A stretch of 6,277 bases of DNA, from contig CAJOOE010000176.1 in the NCBI GenBank assembly GCA_905236145.1, positions 1 to 6,277 on the forward strand, written 5' to 3'. Under the pieces are notes generated by a model that did no database searches, was not told the DNA's origin, and saw only the letters and a program-made list of their open reading frames with translations. Source of the DNA: an uncultured Selenomonadaceae bacterium (lineage in GTDB: Bacteria; Bacillota; Negativicutes; Selenomonadales; Selenomonadaceae). Positions within the stretch are counted from its first letter, which is position 1. Each line of letters starts with the position of its first letter. Positions 1 through 5,993 of the stretch are shown in pieces. The position numbers and the translations under genes are program-made.

Positions 1-4
1 CGTT

Positions 5-81
5 CGGGACGTAGCTCAGTTTGGTAGAGCGCTTCCTTGGGGTGGAAGAGGTCGTGAGTTCAAATCTCGTCGTTCCGACCA
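5..81 (+). tRNA. tRNA-Pro, anticodon GGG, CCA encoded
   Basis: A full cloverleaf can be drawn. The acceptor stem is 5-11 with 71-77 (one G-T wobble). The D stem is 14-17 with 27-30. The anticodon stem is 32-36 with 44-48, enclosing loop TTGGGGT with anticodon GGG at 39-41. The variable loop is 49-53. The T stem is 54-58 with 66-70 (two wobbles), around a TTCAAAT loop. The discriminator is A78 and CCA is encoded at 79-81. GGG reads CCC and CCT proline codons. The next gene, copA, is on the same strand 113 bp downstream, with a hairpin in between. Confidence 0.96.
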
Positions 82-126
82 TATCGAAAATTTTCAGGCC
101 GGTGACGGCTTTCGGATTTATAAAGA

Positions 127-164
127 CGCGAAGATCCTTCCCGGCGGGACGGTTTTCGCGTTTT
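127..164 (+). terminator. Hairpin between tRNA-Pro and copA, probable terminator of the tRNA
   Basis: Bases 127-136 pair with 151-160 (10 bp, including two G-T wobbles). After one C/C mismatch, 138-141 pair with 146-149 around a CGGC loop. Four T residues (161-164) follow directly, which fits a weak intrinsic terminator for the tRNA. The T run is short, so this could instead be a leader structure for copA that allows read-through. A second small hairpin, GCCG-GTGA-CGGC, lies at 98-109. I found no convincing -35/-10 pair for copA in 82-194, so transcription of copA from the tRNA promoter is possible. Confidence 0.45.
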
Positions 165-180
165 GCGTTGCCGAAAAAAT

Positions 181-187
181 AAGAGGA
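181..187 (+). promoter_or_regulatory. Ribosome binding site that decides the TTG start of copA
   Basis: AAGAGGA lies 7 nt before the TTG at 195. In the same frame a TAA stop is at 180-182 and no ATG or GTG occurs before the TTG. The next in-frame ATG is codon 11, immediately before the first metal-binding CxxC, which would cut the domain. The TTG is therefore the only sensible start. Confidence 0.8.
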
Positions 188-194
188 ATATAAT

Positions 195-2777
195 TTGATT
201 AAAGAAACTTACAACATAACCGGAATGAGCTGCTCGGCTTGTTCTTCAAGAGTTGAAAAAGCAGTCGCAAAAATTGTAGGGGAAGAAAATGTCGGCGTAA
301 ATCTTTTGACAAATTCAATGCAGGTGAAATACGACGACGCGAAAATTTCCGGCTCCGAAATTATAAAGGCGGTTGAAAATGCCGGTTACGGGGCATCGCT
401 CAAAAATTCGCCGCAGAAAAAATCCGTTGCAAAAATTTCAACGCCGGAGAGGACGATTGACCGGGAAATTTCCGAAATGAAATTTCGGCTTGTTTGGTCA
501 ATAATTTTTCTCCTGCCGACTGTCTGTATTTCAATGCACAATATGTTGCCTTTCCCGGTGCCGGATTTTGTCCGGGAAATTTTTGACGGGCGGGAAAATG
601 CCGTAACCTTTGCCTTCTCGCAATTTTTGCTCGTCCTGCCGATAATGTATCTTAATCGAAAATATTATGTGAACGGTTTCAAAAATCTTTTTGCCGGTTC
701 GCCGAATATGGACAGCCTTGTCGGACTCGGTTCAATGGCGGCGGCTGTTTTCGGAGCGTTTGCACTTTTTGAAATAGGTCGCGGCTTGGGACACGGAAAT
801 TTTTCACTTGTCGAAGAGTACGGAAAAAATTTGTACTTTGAATCTGCCGGAATGATTGTCACTCTGATAACCGTCGGAAAATTTCTTGAGGCAAGGGCTA
901 AAGGCAAGACAAGCACCGCCGTCGAAAAATTGATGAATCTTGCACCGAAAACGGCAACGGTCATTCGCTCCGGCGAAGAGATAACAATTTCGGCGGAAGA
1001 ATTGGAGATCGGTGACGAAATTGTCGTAAGACCGGGCGAAAGTTTCGCGGCGGACGGAATTATTTTTGAAGGAATGACAAGCGTTGACGAATCTGCCGTC
1101 ACCGGTGAAAGTATTCCTGTCGATAAAGTTCCGGGCGATAAAGTTACAAGCGGCACGATAAACAAAAGCGGATTTATAAAATTCCGGGCGGAAAAAGTCG
1201 GCGGCGATACGGTCATCGGCAAAATTATTTCGCTGGTCGGGGAGGCGAGTGCGAGCAAGGCTCCGATTGCAAAGACCGCAGATAAAATTGCCGGGATTTT
1301 TGTCCCCGTTGTAATTTTTGTTTCGCTTGCGGCGGGAGGTTTTTGGCTTGCAAGCGGTGCCGGCGTTGAATTTGCATTTTCTGTCGCAATTTCGATTTTG
1401 GTTATAAGTTGCCCGTGTGCTTTGGGTCTTGCCACTCCGGTCGCAATAATGGTCGGGACGGGCAAGGGTGCGGAAAACGGCATTTTGATAAAATCCGGCG
1501 AGGCTTTGGAAACGGCTCATGAGATTGATACGATCGTCACGGACAAGACCGGAACTTTGACGGAGGGAAAACCTTTTGTAACGGATATTGTCACGGTAAA
1601 CATTTCGCCGGAAGAACTTTTGAAAATTGCCGCAGGGCTTGAGAAAGGCAGCGAACACCCCCTTGCCGAGTCGATAAAAAATTTTGCGGCGGAGAAAAAA
1701 ATTTTGCCCGCCGAGCCGAAAAATTTTCAAGCTGTTTTCGGCAAAGGTATTCAAGCGGAAATTGACGGACAAAAATATTTCGGCGGCAACGAAAAATTTT
1801 TGCGGGAGATCGGAGCGAATTTTTCCGAAATCGAAGAGAAAATCAAGACGCTTGCCGACGAAGGAAAAACGCCGATAATTTTTTCCCGCGAAAAAAATAT
1901 CATCGGAATAATTGCGGCGGCAGACATTGAAAAAAAATCTTCCGGTGCGGCGGTCGAAGATTTTAAAAATTTGGGGCTTGACGTTGTAATGCTTACGGGG
2001 GACAATGAAGGGGCTGCGAAAGTTGCGGCAAAACGCTTGGGAATAGAAAAAGTTATTGCCGGAGTTTTGCCGGAAGAAAAAGCGAATAAAATCGCAGAAT
2101 TAAAAAAATCCGGGCGAAAGGTCGCGATGGTCGGCGACGGAATAAACGACGCTCCCGCACTGGCGACGGCGGATTTGGGAATTGCGATCGGTGCCGGTAC
2201 CGACGTTGCGATCGAGAGTGCGGACGCGGTTTTGATGAGAAACGATTTGAAAGACGCGGTAAGTGCGATAAAGTTAAGCAAAGCCGTTATCCGAAACATA
2301 AAAGAAAATTTATTTTGGGCGTTCTTCTACAATATAATTTGTATACCGCTTGCCGCAGGAATTTTTTACCCGGCTTTCGGAATAAAACTTTCCCCGACAA
2401 TCGGAGCGGCGGCGATGAGTTTGTCAAGCGTCTGCGTGGTTTTAAACGCTCTGCGGCTGAAATTTTTCAAAATAAACCGGTCTGAAAATTCGCCGGAAGT
2501 CTTGCCGCAAATTTCGGATGTAAAAATTGAAACCGTTGTTTCAAACGAAAAAATTTTTGAGGAGGAAAACAAATTGAAAACAGAATTGAAAATCGAAGGC
2601 ATGATGTGCCAACATTGTCAAAAACACGTTCACGACGCACTTGCGAAAATGGACGGCGTTACCGAAGTTGAAGTCAGCTTGGAGAAAAAATCTGCGGAAG
2701 TCACTTCGACAAAAGAAATTTCCCATGCAGATTTTGAAAAAGTAATTTCCGATGCCGGCTACGAATTGGTCGCTTGA
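195..2777 (+). CDS. copA: Cu(+)-exporting P1B-type ATPase with N- and C-terminal HMA domains (CopA-CopZ fusion)
   Basis: Inner-membrane pump that uses ATP to expel monovalent copper from the cytoplasm. The 860-aa protein shows, in order: an N-terminal HMA domain (about 3-68, GMSCSAC, Cys13/Cys16); a first membrane helix near 97-116; the actuator TGES at 303-306; the ion-site CPC at 406-408; the phosphorylated DKTGT at Asp450; SEHP in the nucleotide domain at 486-489; GDGIND at 647-652; and YN (712-713) and MxLSS (741-745) in the last two helices. CPC plus YN plus MxxSS is the Cu(+)-specific P1B-1 signature. After the last helix comes a charged linker (about 758-793) and a second HMA domain (about 795-860, GMMCQHC, Cys805/Cys808). 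A C-terminal HMA is unusual, because most CopA proteins carry theirs only at the N terminus. The start is TTG with a good ribosome site. No CsoR or CopY operator was recognised. Copper specificity is from motifs; silver is also plausible. Confidence 0.95.
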   Translation: MIKETYNITGMSCSACSSRVEKAVAKIVGEENVGVNLLTNSMQVKYDDAKISGSEIIKAVENAGYGASLKNSPQKKSVAKISTPERTIDREISEMKFRLVWSIIFLLPTVCISMHNMLPFPVPDFVREIFDGRENAVTFAFSQFLLVLPIMYLNRKYYVNGFKNLFAGSPNMDSLVGLGSMAAAVFGAFALFEIGRGLGHGNFSLVEEYGKNLYFESAGMIVTLITVGKFLEARAKGKTSTAVEKLMNLAPKTATVIRSGEEITISAEELEIGDEIVVRPGESFAADGIIFEGMTSVDESAVTGESIPVDKVPGDKVTSGTINKSGFIKFRAEKVGGDTVIGKIISLVGEASASKAPIAKTADKIAGIFVPVVIFVSLAAGGFWLASGAGVEFAFSVAISILVISCPCALGLATPVAIMVGTGKGAENGILIKSGEALETAHEIDTIVTDKTGTLTEGKPFVTDIVTVNISPEELLKIAAGLEKGSEHPLAESIKNFAAEKKILPAEPKNFQAVFGKGIQAEIDGQKYFGGNEKFLREIGANFSEIEEKIKTLADEGKTPIIFSREKNIIGIIAAADIEKKSSGAAVEDFKNLGLDVVMLTGDNEGAAKVAAKRLGIEKVIAGVLPEEKANKIAELKKSGRKVAMVGDGINDAPALATADLGIAIGAGTDVAIESADAVLMRNDLKDAVSAIKLSKAVIRNIKENLFWAFFYNIICIPLAAGIFYPAFGIKLSPTIGAAAMSLSSVCVVLNALRLKFFKINRSENSPEVLPQISDVKIETVVSNEKIFEEENKLKTELKIEGMMCQHCQKHVHDALAKMDGVTEVEVSLEKKSAEVTSTKEISHADFEKVISDAGYELVA
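2560..2565 (+). promoter_or_regulatory. Internal perfect Shine-Dalgarno (AGGAGG) inside copA
   Basis: AGGAGG within the codons of the CopA linker, 8 nt before an in-frame TTG at 2574. It is a better match to the anti-SD than the ribosome site of copA itself, and it sits precisely between the pump and the CopZ-like domain. Confidence 0.6.
2574..2777 (+). CDS. Nested in-frame start giving a free CopZ-like copper chaperone (67 aa), predicted
   Basis: Initiation at TTG 2574 (codon 794 of CopA) would yield a 67-residue protein consisting of one complete HMA domain: a short lead, then GMMCQHC with the two copper-ligand cysteines at residues 12 and 15 of the short product, and a normal end at the shared stop. 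Free-standing CopZ chaperones are about 65-70 aa, so the length matches a whole chaperone with nothing left over. Its role would be to carry Cu(+) to the pump. The evidence is the AGGAGG with 8-nt spacing and the exact domain boundary. The alternative is that this is only a relic of an ancestral separate copZ whose upstream stop was lost, with the protein now made only as the fusion. E. coli copA is known to yield a short chaperone by ribosomal frameshifting, so dual output from copA has precedent by another route. Confidence 0.45.
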   Translation: MKTELKIEGMMCQHCQKHVHDALAKMDGVTEVEVSLEKKSAEVTSTKEISHADFEKVISDAGYELVA

Positions 2778-2799
2778 AAAGTGAAAATTTAGTTTTTGC

Positions 2800-2836
2800 A
2801 ATCTCCTCTCAAAGAAATTTCGGAGGAGATTTTTTT
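2800..2836 (+). terminator. Rho-independent terminator of copA
   Basis: AATCTCCTC (2800-2808) pairs perfectly with GAGGAGATT (2823-2831) around a 14-nt loop, and T residues run 2831-2836. It lies 23 nt after the copA stop. The T tract falls just upstream of the next promoter's -10, so its -35 region overlaps this terminator. Confidence 0.88.
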
Positions 2837-2850
2837 CTGTTCTTGAAATG

Positions 2851-2859
2851 TGTTATAAT
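2851..2859 (+). promoter_or_regulatory. Extended -10 promoter (TGTTATAAT) for the mlaE-like gene
   Basis: TG at 2851-2852, one spacer base, then a perfect TATAAT at 2854-2859. The -35 position (about 2831-2836) is only T residues from the copA terminator, so the extended -10 would carry recognition. Transcription would begin near 2866. The same 11-mer GTGTTATAATG occurs in front of the rubrerythrin gene. Confidence 0.7.
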
Positions 2860-2918
2860 GTCCGGCGGGAAAGGGGGCGTGTGCGACGGAAAAATTTTTT
2901 GAAACTGTCGGCAAATTT

Positions 2919-3659
2919 ATGATTCGGCGGGCTGAGGAGTTCGGGACGATCGTCTTGCTTTACGCCGACACCATGAAACAACTCGGACGCAAGCCGCGAA
3001 TAAAACAAATAATCGCACAAATGTCGCATTTGGGAGTTGATTCTCTCCTGATAGTTTCGCTTACTCTGCTTTTCACCGGAGTGGTTTTCACTTTGCAGAC
3101 GGCTCACGAACTTATAAGATTCGGAGCACAATCGACCGTCGGCGGGTTAATAGCAATAGCAATCGGACGCGAATTGGGGCCGGTTCTTGTCGGCGTGGTT
3201 TGTGCCGGCAGAGTGGGAGCCGCGATAACTGCGGAAATCAGTACCATGAAAGTCACGGAACAGATCGACGCTTTGAAAGTCATGGCGGTCAGTCCTTCAA
3301 ATTATCTGATTGTCCCGCGAATGTTGGCTTGCATGGTTGTCGTTCCCCTGCTCACCGTTTTCGGCGATTTAATCGGAGTTTTCGGCGGCTGGTGCGTGGC
3401 GGTGTTTTATTCCGGGATAAGTTCATATCTTTTCATGCACTCAATCACTATGTTTGTCGATATTTACGATATGACCGGAGGACTCATTAAAGCCGTCTTT
3501 TTCGGAAATGTAATCGCGGTTCTCGGTTGCTATTACGGGCTGAATTGTCCGGACGGTGCGGAAGGCGTCGGAAAAGCAACCACAAAAACCGTAGTATCTT
3601 CCATAATTGCAATTTTTATTTTGAATGCATTTTTGACTTTCGTAATCTATAACAGCTGA
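2919..3659 (+). CDS. mlaE: MlaE-type ABC transporter permease (MlaE/YrbE family), N terminus uncertain
   Basis: Multi-spanning inner-membrane permease of the family that moves phospholipid between inner and outer membranes together with an ATPase (MlaF) and an MCE-domain protein (MlaD). The 246-aa reading has the family core: RELGPV (84-89), AGRVGAAITAE (96-106) and MKVTEQIDAL (110-119). Hydrophobic segments lie near 40-62, 74-103, 131-162, 190-208 and 224-244. Family members are about 255-265 aa, so roughly 10-15 N-terminal residues are missing. The same frame upstream reads EKFFETVGKF, which resembles the usual amphipathic N-terminal helix, but no ATG, GTG, TTG or CTG exists in that frame back to a TAA at 2856. 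The ATG at 2919 has no clear ribosome site. GTG codons at 2879 and 2881, behind AAGGGGG, are in other frames. The gene stands alone: copA ends before it and a convergent gene follows, so its ATPase and MCE partners must be elsewhere. The family call is firm; the start is not. Confidence 0.87.
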   Translation: MIRRAEEFGTIVLLYADTMKQLGRKPRIKQIIAQMSHLGVDSLLIVSLTLLFTGVVFTLQTAHELIRFGAQSTVGGLIAIAIGRELGPVLVGVVCAGRVGAAITAEISTMKVTEQIDALKVMAVSPSNYLIVPRMLACMVVVPLLTVFGDLIGVFGGWCVAVFYSGISSYLFMHSITMFVDIYDMTGGLIKAVFFGNVIAVLGCYYGLNCPDGAEGVGKATTKTVVSSIIAIFILNAFLTFVIYNS

Positions 3660-3670
3660 CAAAATTCGAC

Positions 3671-3725
3671 AAAAAAATTCCGACCGCAGAATTTGAAAAA
3701 ATCAGGCGACCGGAAAATTTTTTTT
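3671..3725 (-). terminator. Shared terminator between convergent mlaE and UPF0210 genes, stronger on the minus strand
   Basis: Read on the minus strand, TTCCGGTCGC (3715-3706) pairs with GCGGTCGGAA (3687-3678) over 10 bp, with one G-T and one T-G wobble in the middle, followed by seven T residues (3677-3671). On the plus strand those two wobbles become A/C mismatches, although a T8 run (3718-3725) still follows. It therefore terminates the minus-strand UPF0210 gene well and the plus-strand permease gene less well. Confidence 0.75.
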
Positions 3726-3737
3726 GTAACCGATTTT

Positions 3738-5099
3738 TTAATTTGTCAAACTTCTGAGCGGAGCCGGTATTCTCCCGCCGCGAGCGATAAAAGCCTCAGA
3801 ACTCCGGTCGTTCCTGACCGGAATAACCGGACAATGTCCCAAAAGTCCGCCGAACTCCACGCTGTCCCCGACCTTCGCACCGGGAACCGGAATAATTCTG
3901 ACGGCGGTGGTTTTATTGTTTACGACACCTATTGCCGCCTCGTCCGCAATTATTCCGCTCAAAGTCGCCGCACTCACGTCACCGGAAACGGCAATCATAT
4001 CAAGCCCGACACTGCATACACAAGTCATCGCCTCAAGTTTTTCGATCGACAAACTTCCTTCGGTAACCGCCGCAATCATTCCTTCATCTTCGCTGACCGG
4101 AATAAATGCACCGCTCAACCCGCCGACGTGCGAACTTGCCATCAAGCCGCCTTTTTTAACTGCGTCGTTTAAAAGGGCAAGAGCGGCAGTCGTACCCGGT
4201 ATACCGCAAGCCTCAAGTCCCAACTCTTCCAAAATCCTTGCGACGGAATCGCCGATAGCCGGAGTGGGTGCCAAAGACAAATCAATTATTCCGAAGGGAA
4301 CGCCCAAACGCTTTGCCGCCTCTCTTGCGACGAGCTGACCGACGCGGGTAATTTTGAACGCCGTCTTTTTTATCGTTTCGGCAACTTCGGTAAAATTCGC
4401 ACCTTTCATATCTTCCAATGCGTGTTTGACAACGCCCGGCCCGCTTACCCCGACATTTATGACCGTGTCCGCCTCGCTGACTCCGTGAAAAGCACCGCCC
4501 ATGAACGGATTGTCGCCGGGAGCGTTTGCGAAAAATACAAGTTTTGCACAGCCGATTCCCTGACGATCGCGGGTCAATTCCGCCGTCCGCTTTATTATTT
4601 CCCCTGCCTCCCTGACGCAGTCCATATTTATTCCCGCCTTTGTCGAGGCAAGGTTGACGGAACTGCAGACAATGTCGGTCGTGGCGAGAGCTTGAGGAAT
4701 TGATTCAAGCAAAATTCTGTCGCCGTGTGTAAAACCTTTTTCTACCAATGCACCGAAACCGCCGATAAAATTTACTCCGACTTCCTTCGCCGCTCTGTCC
4801 AGAGTTTCGGCTACGGGGACGTAACTGTCGGTTTTGCAAGCCTCAGCCGCTATAGCAATCGGCGTAACCGAAATTCGCTTGTTGATAATGGGAACGCCGT
4901 ACTCCGATTCAATCTCTTCGCCGGTCTTTACCAAAAATTCCGCTGACTTTGTGATTTTGTCATAAACATTTCGGCAAAAAGATTCAAGATTCGGATGAGC
5001 ACAATCACGCAAGGAAATTCCCATCGTAATCGTGCGAACGTCCAATTTGTTTTCGGTTATCATTCTGTTTGTTTCCAAAATATCTTCAATCGTTATCAT
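3738..5099 (-). CDS. UPF0210 / DUF711 (PFL-like) family protein, function unknown
   Basis: A 453-aa cytosolic protein with a close full-length fit to the UPF0210 family (usually about 450 aa), whose fold resembles the pyruvate formate-lyase barrel but whose reaction is not established. Recognisable conserved blocks are DVRTITMGISLRDC (20-33), the NKRISVTP segment (73-80), GFTHGD (122-127), CVREAGEIIKRTAE (161-174), FANAPGDNPFMGGAFHG (190-206) and DLSLAPTPAIGDSVA (273-287), then a Gly-rich AlaSerSerHisValGlyGly stretch. The start ATG (5097-5099) has GGGAG (5108-5112) 8 nt upstream on the minus strand. In many Firmicutes this gene follows a small ACT-domain gene (UPF0237). Here the upstream space holds no ACT-like reading frame and instead runs into the divergent rubrerythrin promoter. 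No glycyl-radical motif or activase is nearby, so PFL activity should not be inferred. Confidence 0.93.
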   Translation of the reverse strand: MITIEDILETNRMITENKLDVRTITMGISLRDCAHPNLESFCRNVYDKITKSAEFLVKTGEEIESEYGVPIINKRISVTPIAIAAEACKTDSYVPVAETLDRAAKEVGVNFIGGFGALVEKGFTHGDRILLESIPQALATTDIVCSSVNLASTKAGINMDCVREAGEIIKRTAELTRDRQGIGCAKLVFFANAPGDNPFMGGAFHGVSEADTVINVGVSGPGVVKHALEDMKGANFTEVAETIKKTAFKITRVGQLVAREAAKRLGVPFGIIDLSLAPTPAIGDSVARILEELGLEACGIPGTTAALALLNDAVKKGGLMASSHVGGLSGAFIPVSEDEGMIAAVTEGSLSIEKLEAMTCVCSVGLDMIAVSGDVSAATLSGIIADEAAIGVVNNKTTAVRIIPVPGAKVGDSVEFGGLLGHCPVIPVRNDRSSEAFIARGGRIPAPLRSLTN

Positions 5100-5107
5100 T
5101 TAAAATT

Positions 5108-5112
5108 CTCCC
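5108..5112 (-). promoter_or_regulatory. Ribosome binding site of the UPF0210 gene
   Basis: GGGAG on the minus strand, 8 nt before the ATG at 5099. The ATG also directly follows an in-frame-unrelated TAA (5100-5102). No convincing minus-strand promoter was found between here and 5260. Confidence 0.75.
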
Positions 5113-5261
5113 GTTCTTTTTTTGCAAGAGTCACCTGAAAAATTTTGATAAACCTTCTTCAACGGCTCAAAAAATCCTGCAAATTTTTCCGCAGTTTTAT
5201 CGTAATCCGGCAATCCGCTTTTCCGAATTTTGCAAAAACTCTTTTCAAAAAATCTTCGACG

Positions 5262-5270
5262 TGTTATAAT
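5262..5270 (+). promoter_or_regulatory. Extended -10 promoter (TGTTATAAT) for rubrerythrin
   Basis: TG at 5262-5263, one base, then a perfect TATAAT at 5265-5270. A moderate -35 (TTTTCA, 5242-5247) lies 17 bp upstream. Transcription would start near 5277, giving a leader of about 40 nt to the ATG at 5319. The core is identical to the promoter before the mlaE-like gene. No clear PerR-type palindrome was seen. Confidence 0.72.
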
Positions 5271-5318
5271 GCGTCTTGCGTATGTATGAAAAATTTTTAT
5301 TTTATGGAGGGTAAAAAA

Positions 5319-5861
5319 ATGGCAAAATATGTTTGCACTGTTTGCGGTTATGTTCACGAAGGCGACGCTCCGCCGGAAGTTTGTCCGGTTTGCAAGGCTC
5401 CCGCATCAAAATTTAAAGAACAATCCGGCGAATTGGTTTTCGCGGACGAACACGTCATCGGAGTGGCAAAGGGCGTTGACGAACGCATTATCGAAGGGTT
5501 GCGTCAAAACTTTACCGGCGAATGTACGGAAGTCGGAATGTACCTTGCAATGAGTCGTGCCGCACATCGCGAAGGTTATCCGGAAATCGGCGAGGCTTTC
5601 CGTCGCTATGCTTTGGAAGAGGCCGAACACGCCGCAAAATTCGCGGAACTTTTGGGCGAAGTCGTTTCAGCGTCCACAAAAGAAAATCTTGAGGCGAGAA
5701 TTGCCGCAGAACACGGTGCGTGTCAGGGCAAGAAAGACCTTGCCGCTCTTGCAAAACAACTTAACCTTGACGCGATCCATGATACAGTTCATGAAATGGC
5801 GAAGGACGAGGCACGTCACGGCAAAGGTTTCAAAGGCTTGAGAGATCGTTACTTCAAATAA
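5319..5861 (+). CDS. Reverse rubrerythrin (N-terminal rubredoxin, C-terminal diiron four-helix domain)
   Basis: Cytosolic non-haem iron protein that reduces hydrogen peroxide (and oxygen in some clostridial relatives) in anaerobes. The 180-aa protein begins with a rubredoxin-like iron knuckle: Cys6/Cys9 (CTVC) and Cys22/Cys25 (CPVC). A ferritin-like diiron domain follows, with probable ligands Glu68, Glu101xxHis104, Glu131 and Glu164xxHis167. The rubredoxin part preceding the diiron part is the 'reverse' order relative to classical rubrerythrin. The start at 5319 is chosen because GGAGGG (5306-5311) lies 7 nt upstream. The frame is open back to 5145 and contains another ATG at 5304, but that ATG overlaps the ribosome site and lies beyond the rubredoxin domain. 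It has its own promoter and appears monocistronic. Its last 35 codons are duplicated just after the stop. Confidence 0.95.
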   Translation: MAKYVCTVCGYVHEGDAPPEVCPVCKAPASKFKEQSGELVFADEHVIGVAKGVDERIIEGLRQNFTGECTEVGMYLAMSRAAHREGYPEIGEAFRRYALEEAEHAAKFAELLGEVVSASTKENLEARIAAEHGACQGKKDLAALAKQLNLDAIHDTVHEMAKDEARHGKGFKGLRDRYFK

Positions 5862-5969
5862 AACAACTTAACCTTGACGCGACCCGGGATACAGTTCATG
5901 AACCGGCAAAGACGAGGCACGTCACGGCAAAGGTTTCAAAGGCTTGAGAGATCGTTACTTCAAATAAAA
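5753..5969 (+). repeat. Tandem direct duplication (~107 bp) of the 3' end of the rubrerythrin gene, second copy decayed
   Basis: Copy 1 (5753-5859) is the end of the rubrerythrin coding sequence; copy 2 (5860 to about 5966) follows immediately in the 3' UTR. The left 23 bp (5753-5775 and 5860-5882) are identical at an offset of 107. The right 59 bp (5805-5863 and 5911-5969) are identical at an offset of 106. Six substitutions and one single-base deletion are concentrated between 5776 and 5805 of copy 1. Copy 2 lies after the stop, is out of frame with the gene and has a frameshift of its own, so it is a non-coding gene remnant. It pushes the terminator more than 130 bp away from the stop codon. 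Confidence 0.93.
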
Positions 5970-5993
5970 AATTTGTTCGATTTTGTTCACACG

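Noticed and set aside
189..194. TATAAT directly before the copA start
   Set aside because: It would place the transcription start inside the coding region and has no -35 at normal spacing; it is the A/T-rich spacer between ribosome site and TTG.
665..1772. Two long minus-strand open frames (272 and 322 codons) antisense to copA
   Set aside because: They lie wholly within a gene with clear ATPase motifs, their translations are low-complexity (Ser/Pro/Ala-rich or Arg/Asn/Phe-rich) without domains, and they have no suitable ribosome sites. They result from codon bias in copA.
3738..4946. Several plus-strand frames antisense to the UPF0210 gene (e.g. 3907-4338, 4422-4703, 4725-4946)
   Set aside because: They are shadows of a full-length, well-conserved minus-strand gene; none has domain-like sequence or a start signal.
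5145..5318. 58-codon N-terminal extension of rubrerythrin in the same frame
   Set aside because: It spans the promoter and ribosome site, and the rubredoxin domain begins normally at Met 5319 with a well-placed GGAGGG.
5100..5357. Minus-strand 85-codon frame whose TAA immediately precedes the UPF0210 ATG, at the place where an ACT-domain partner would be expected
   Set aside because: The translation shows no ACT-domain pattern, and it overlaps the rubrerythrin promoter, ribosome site and first codons.
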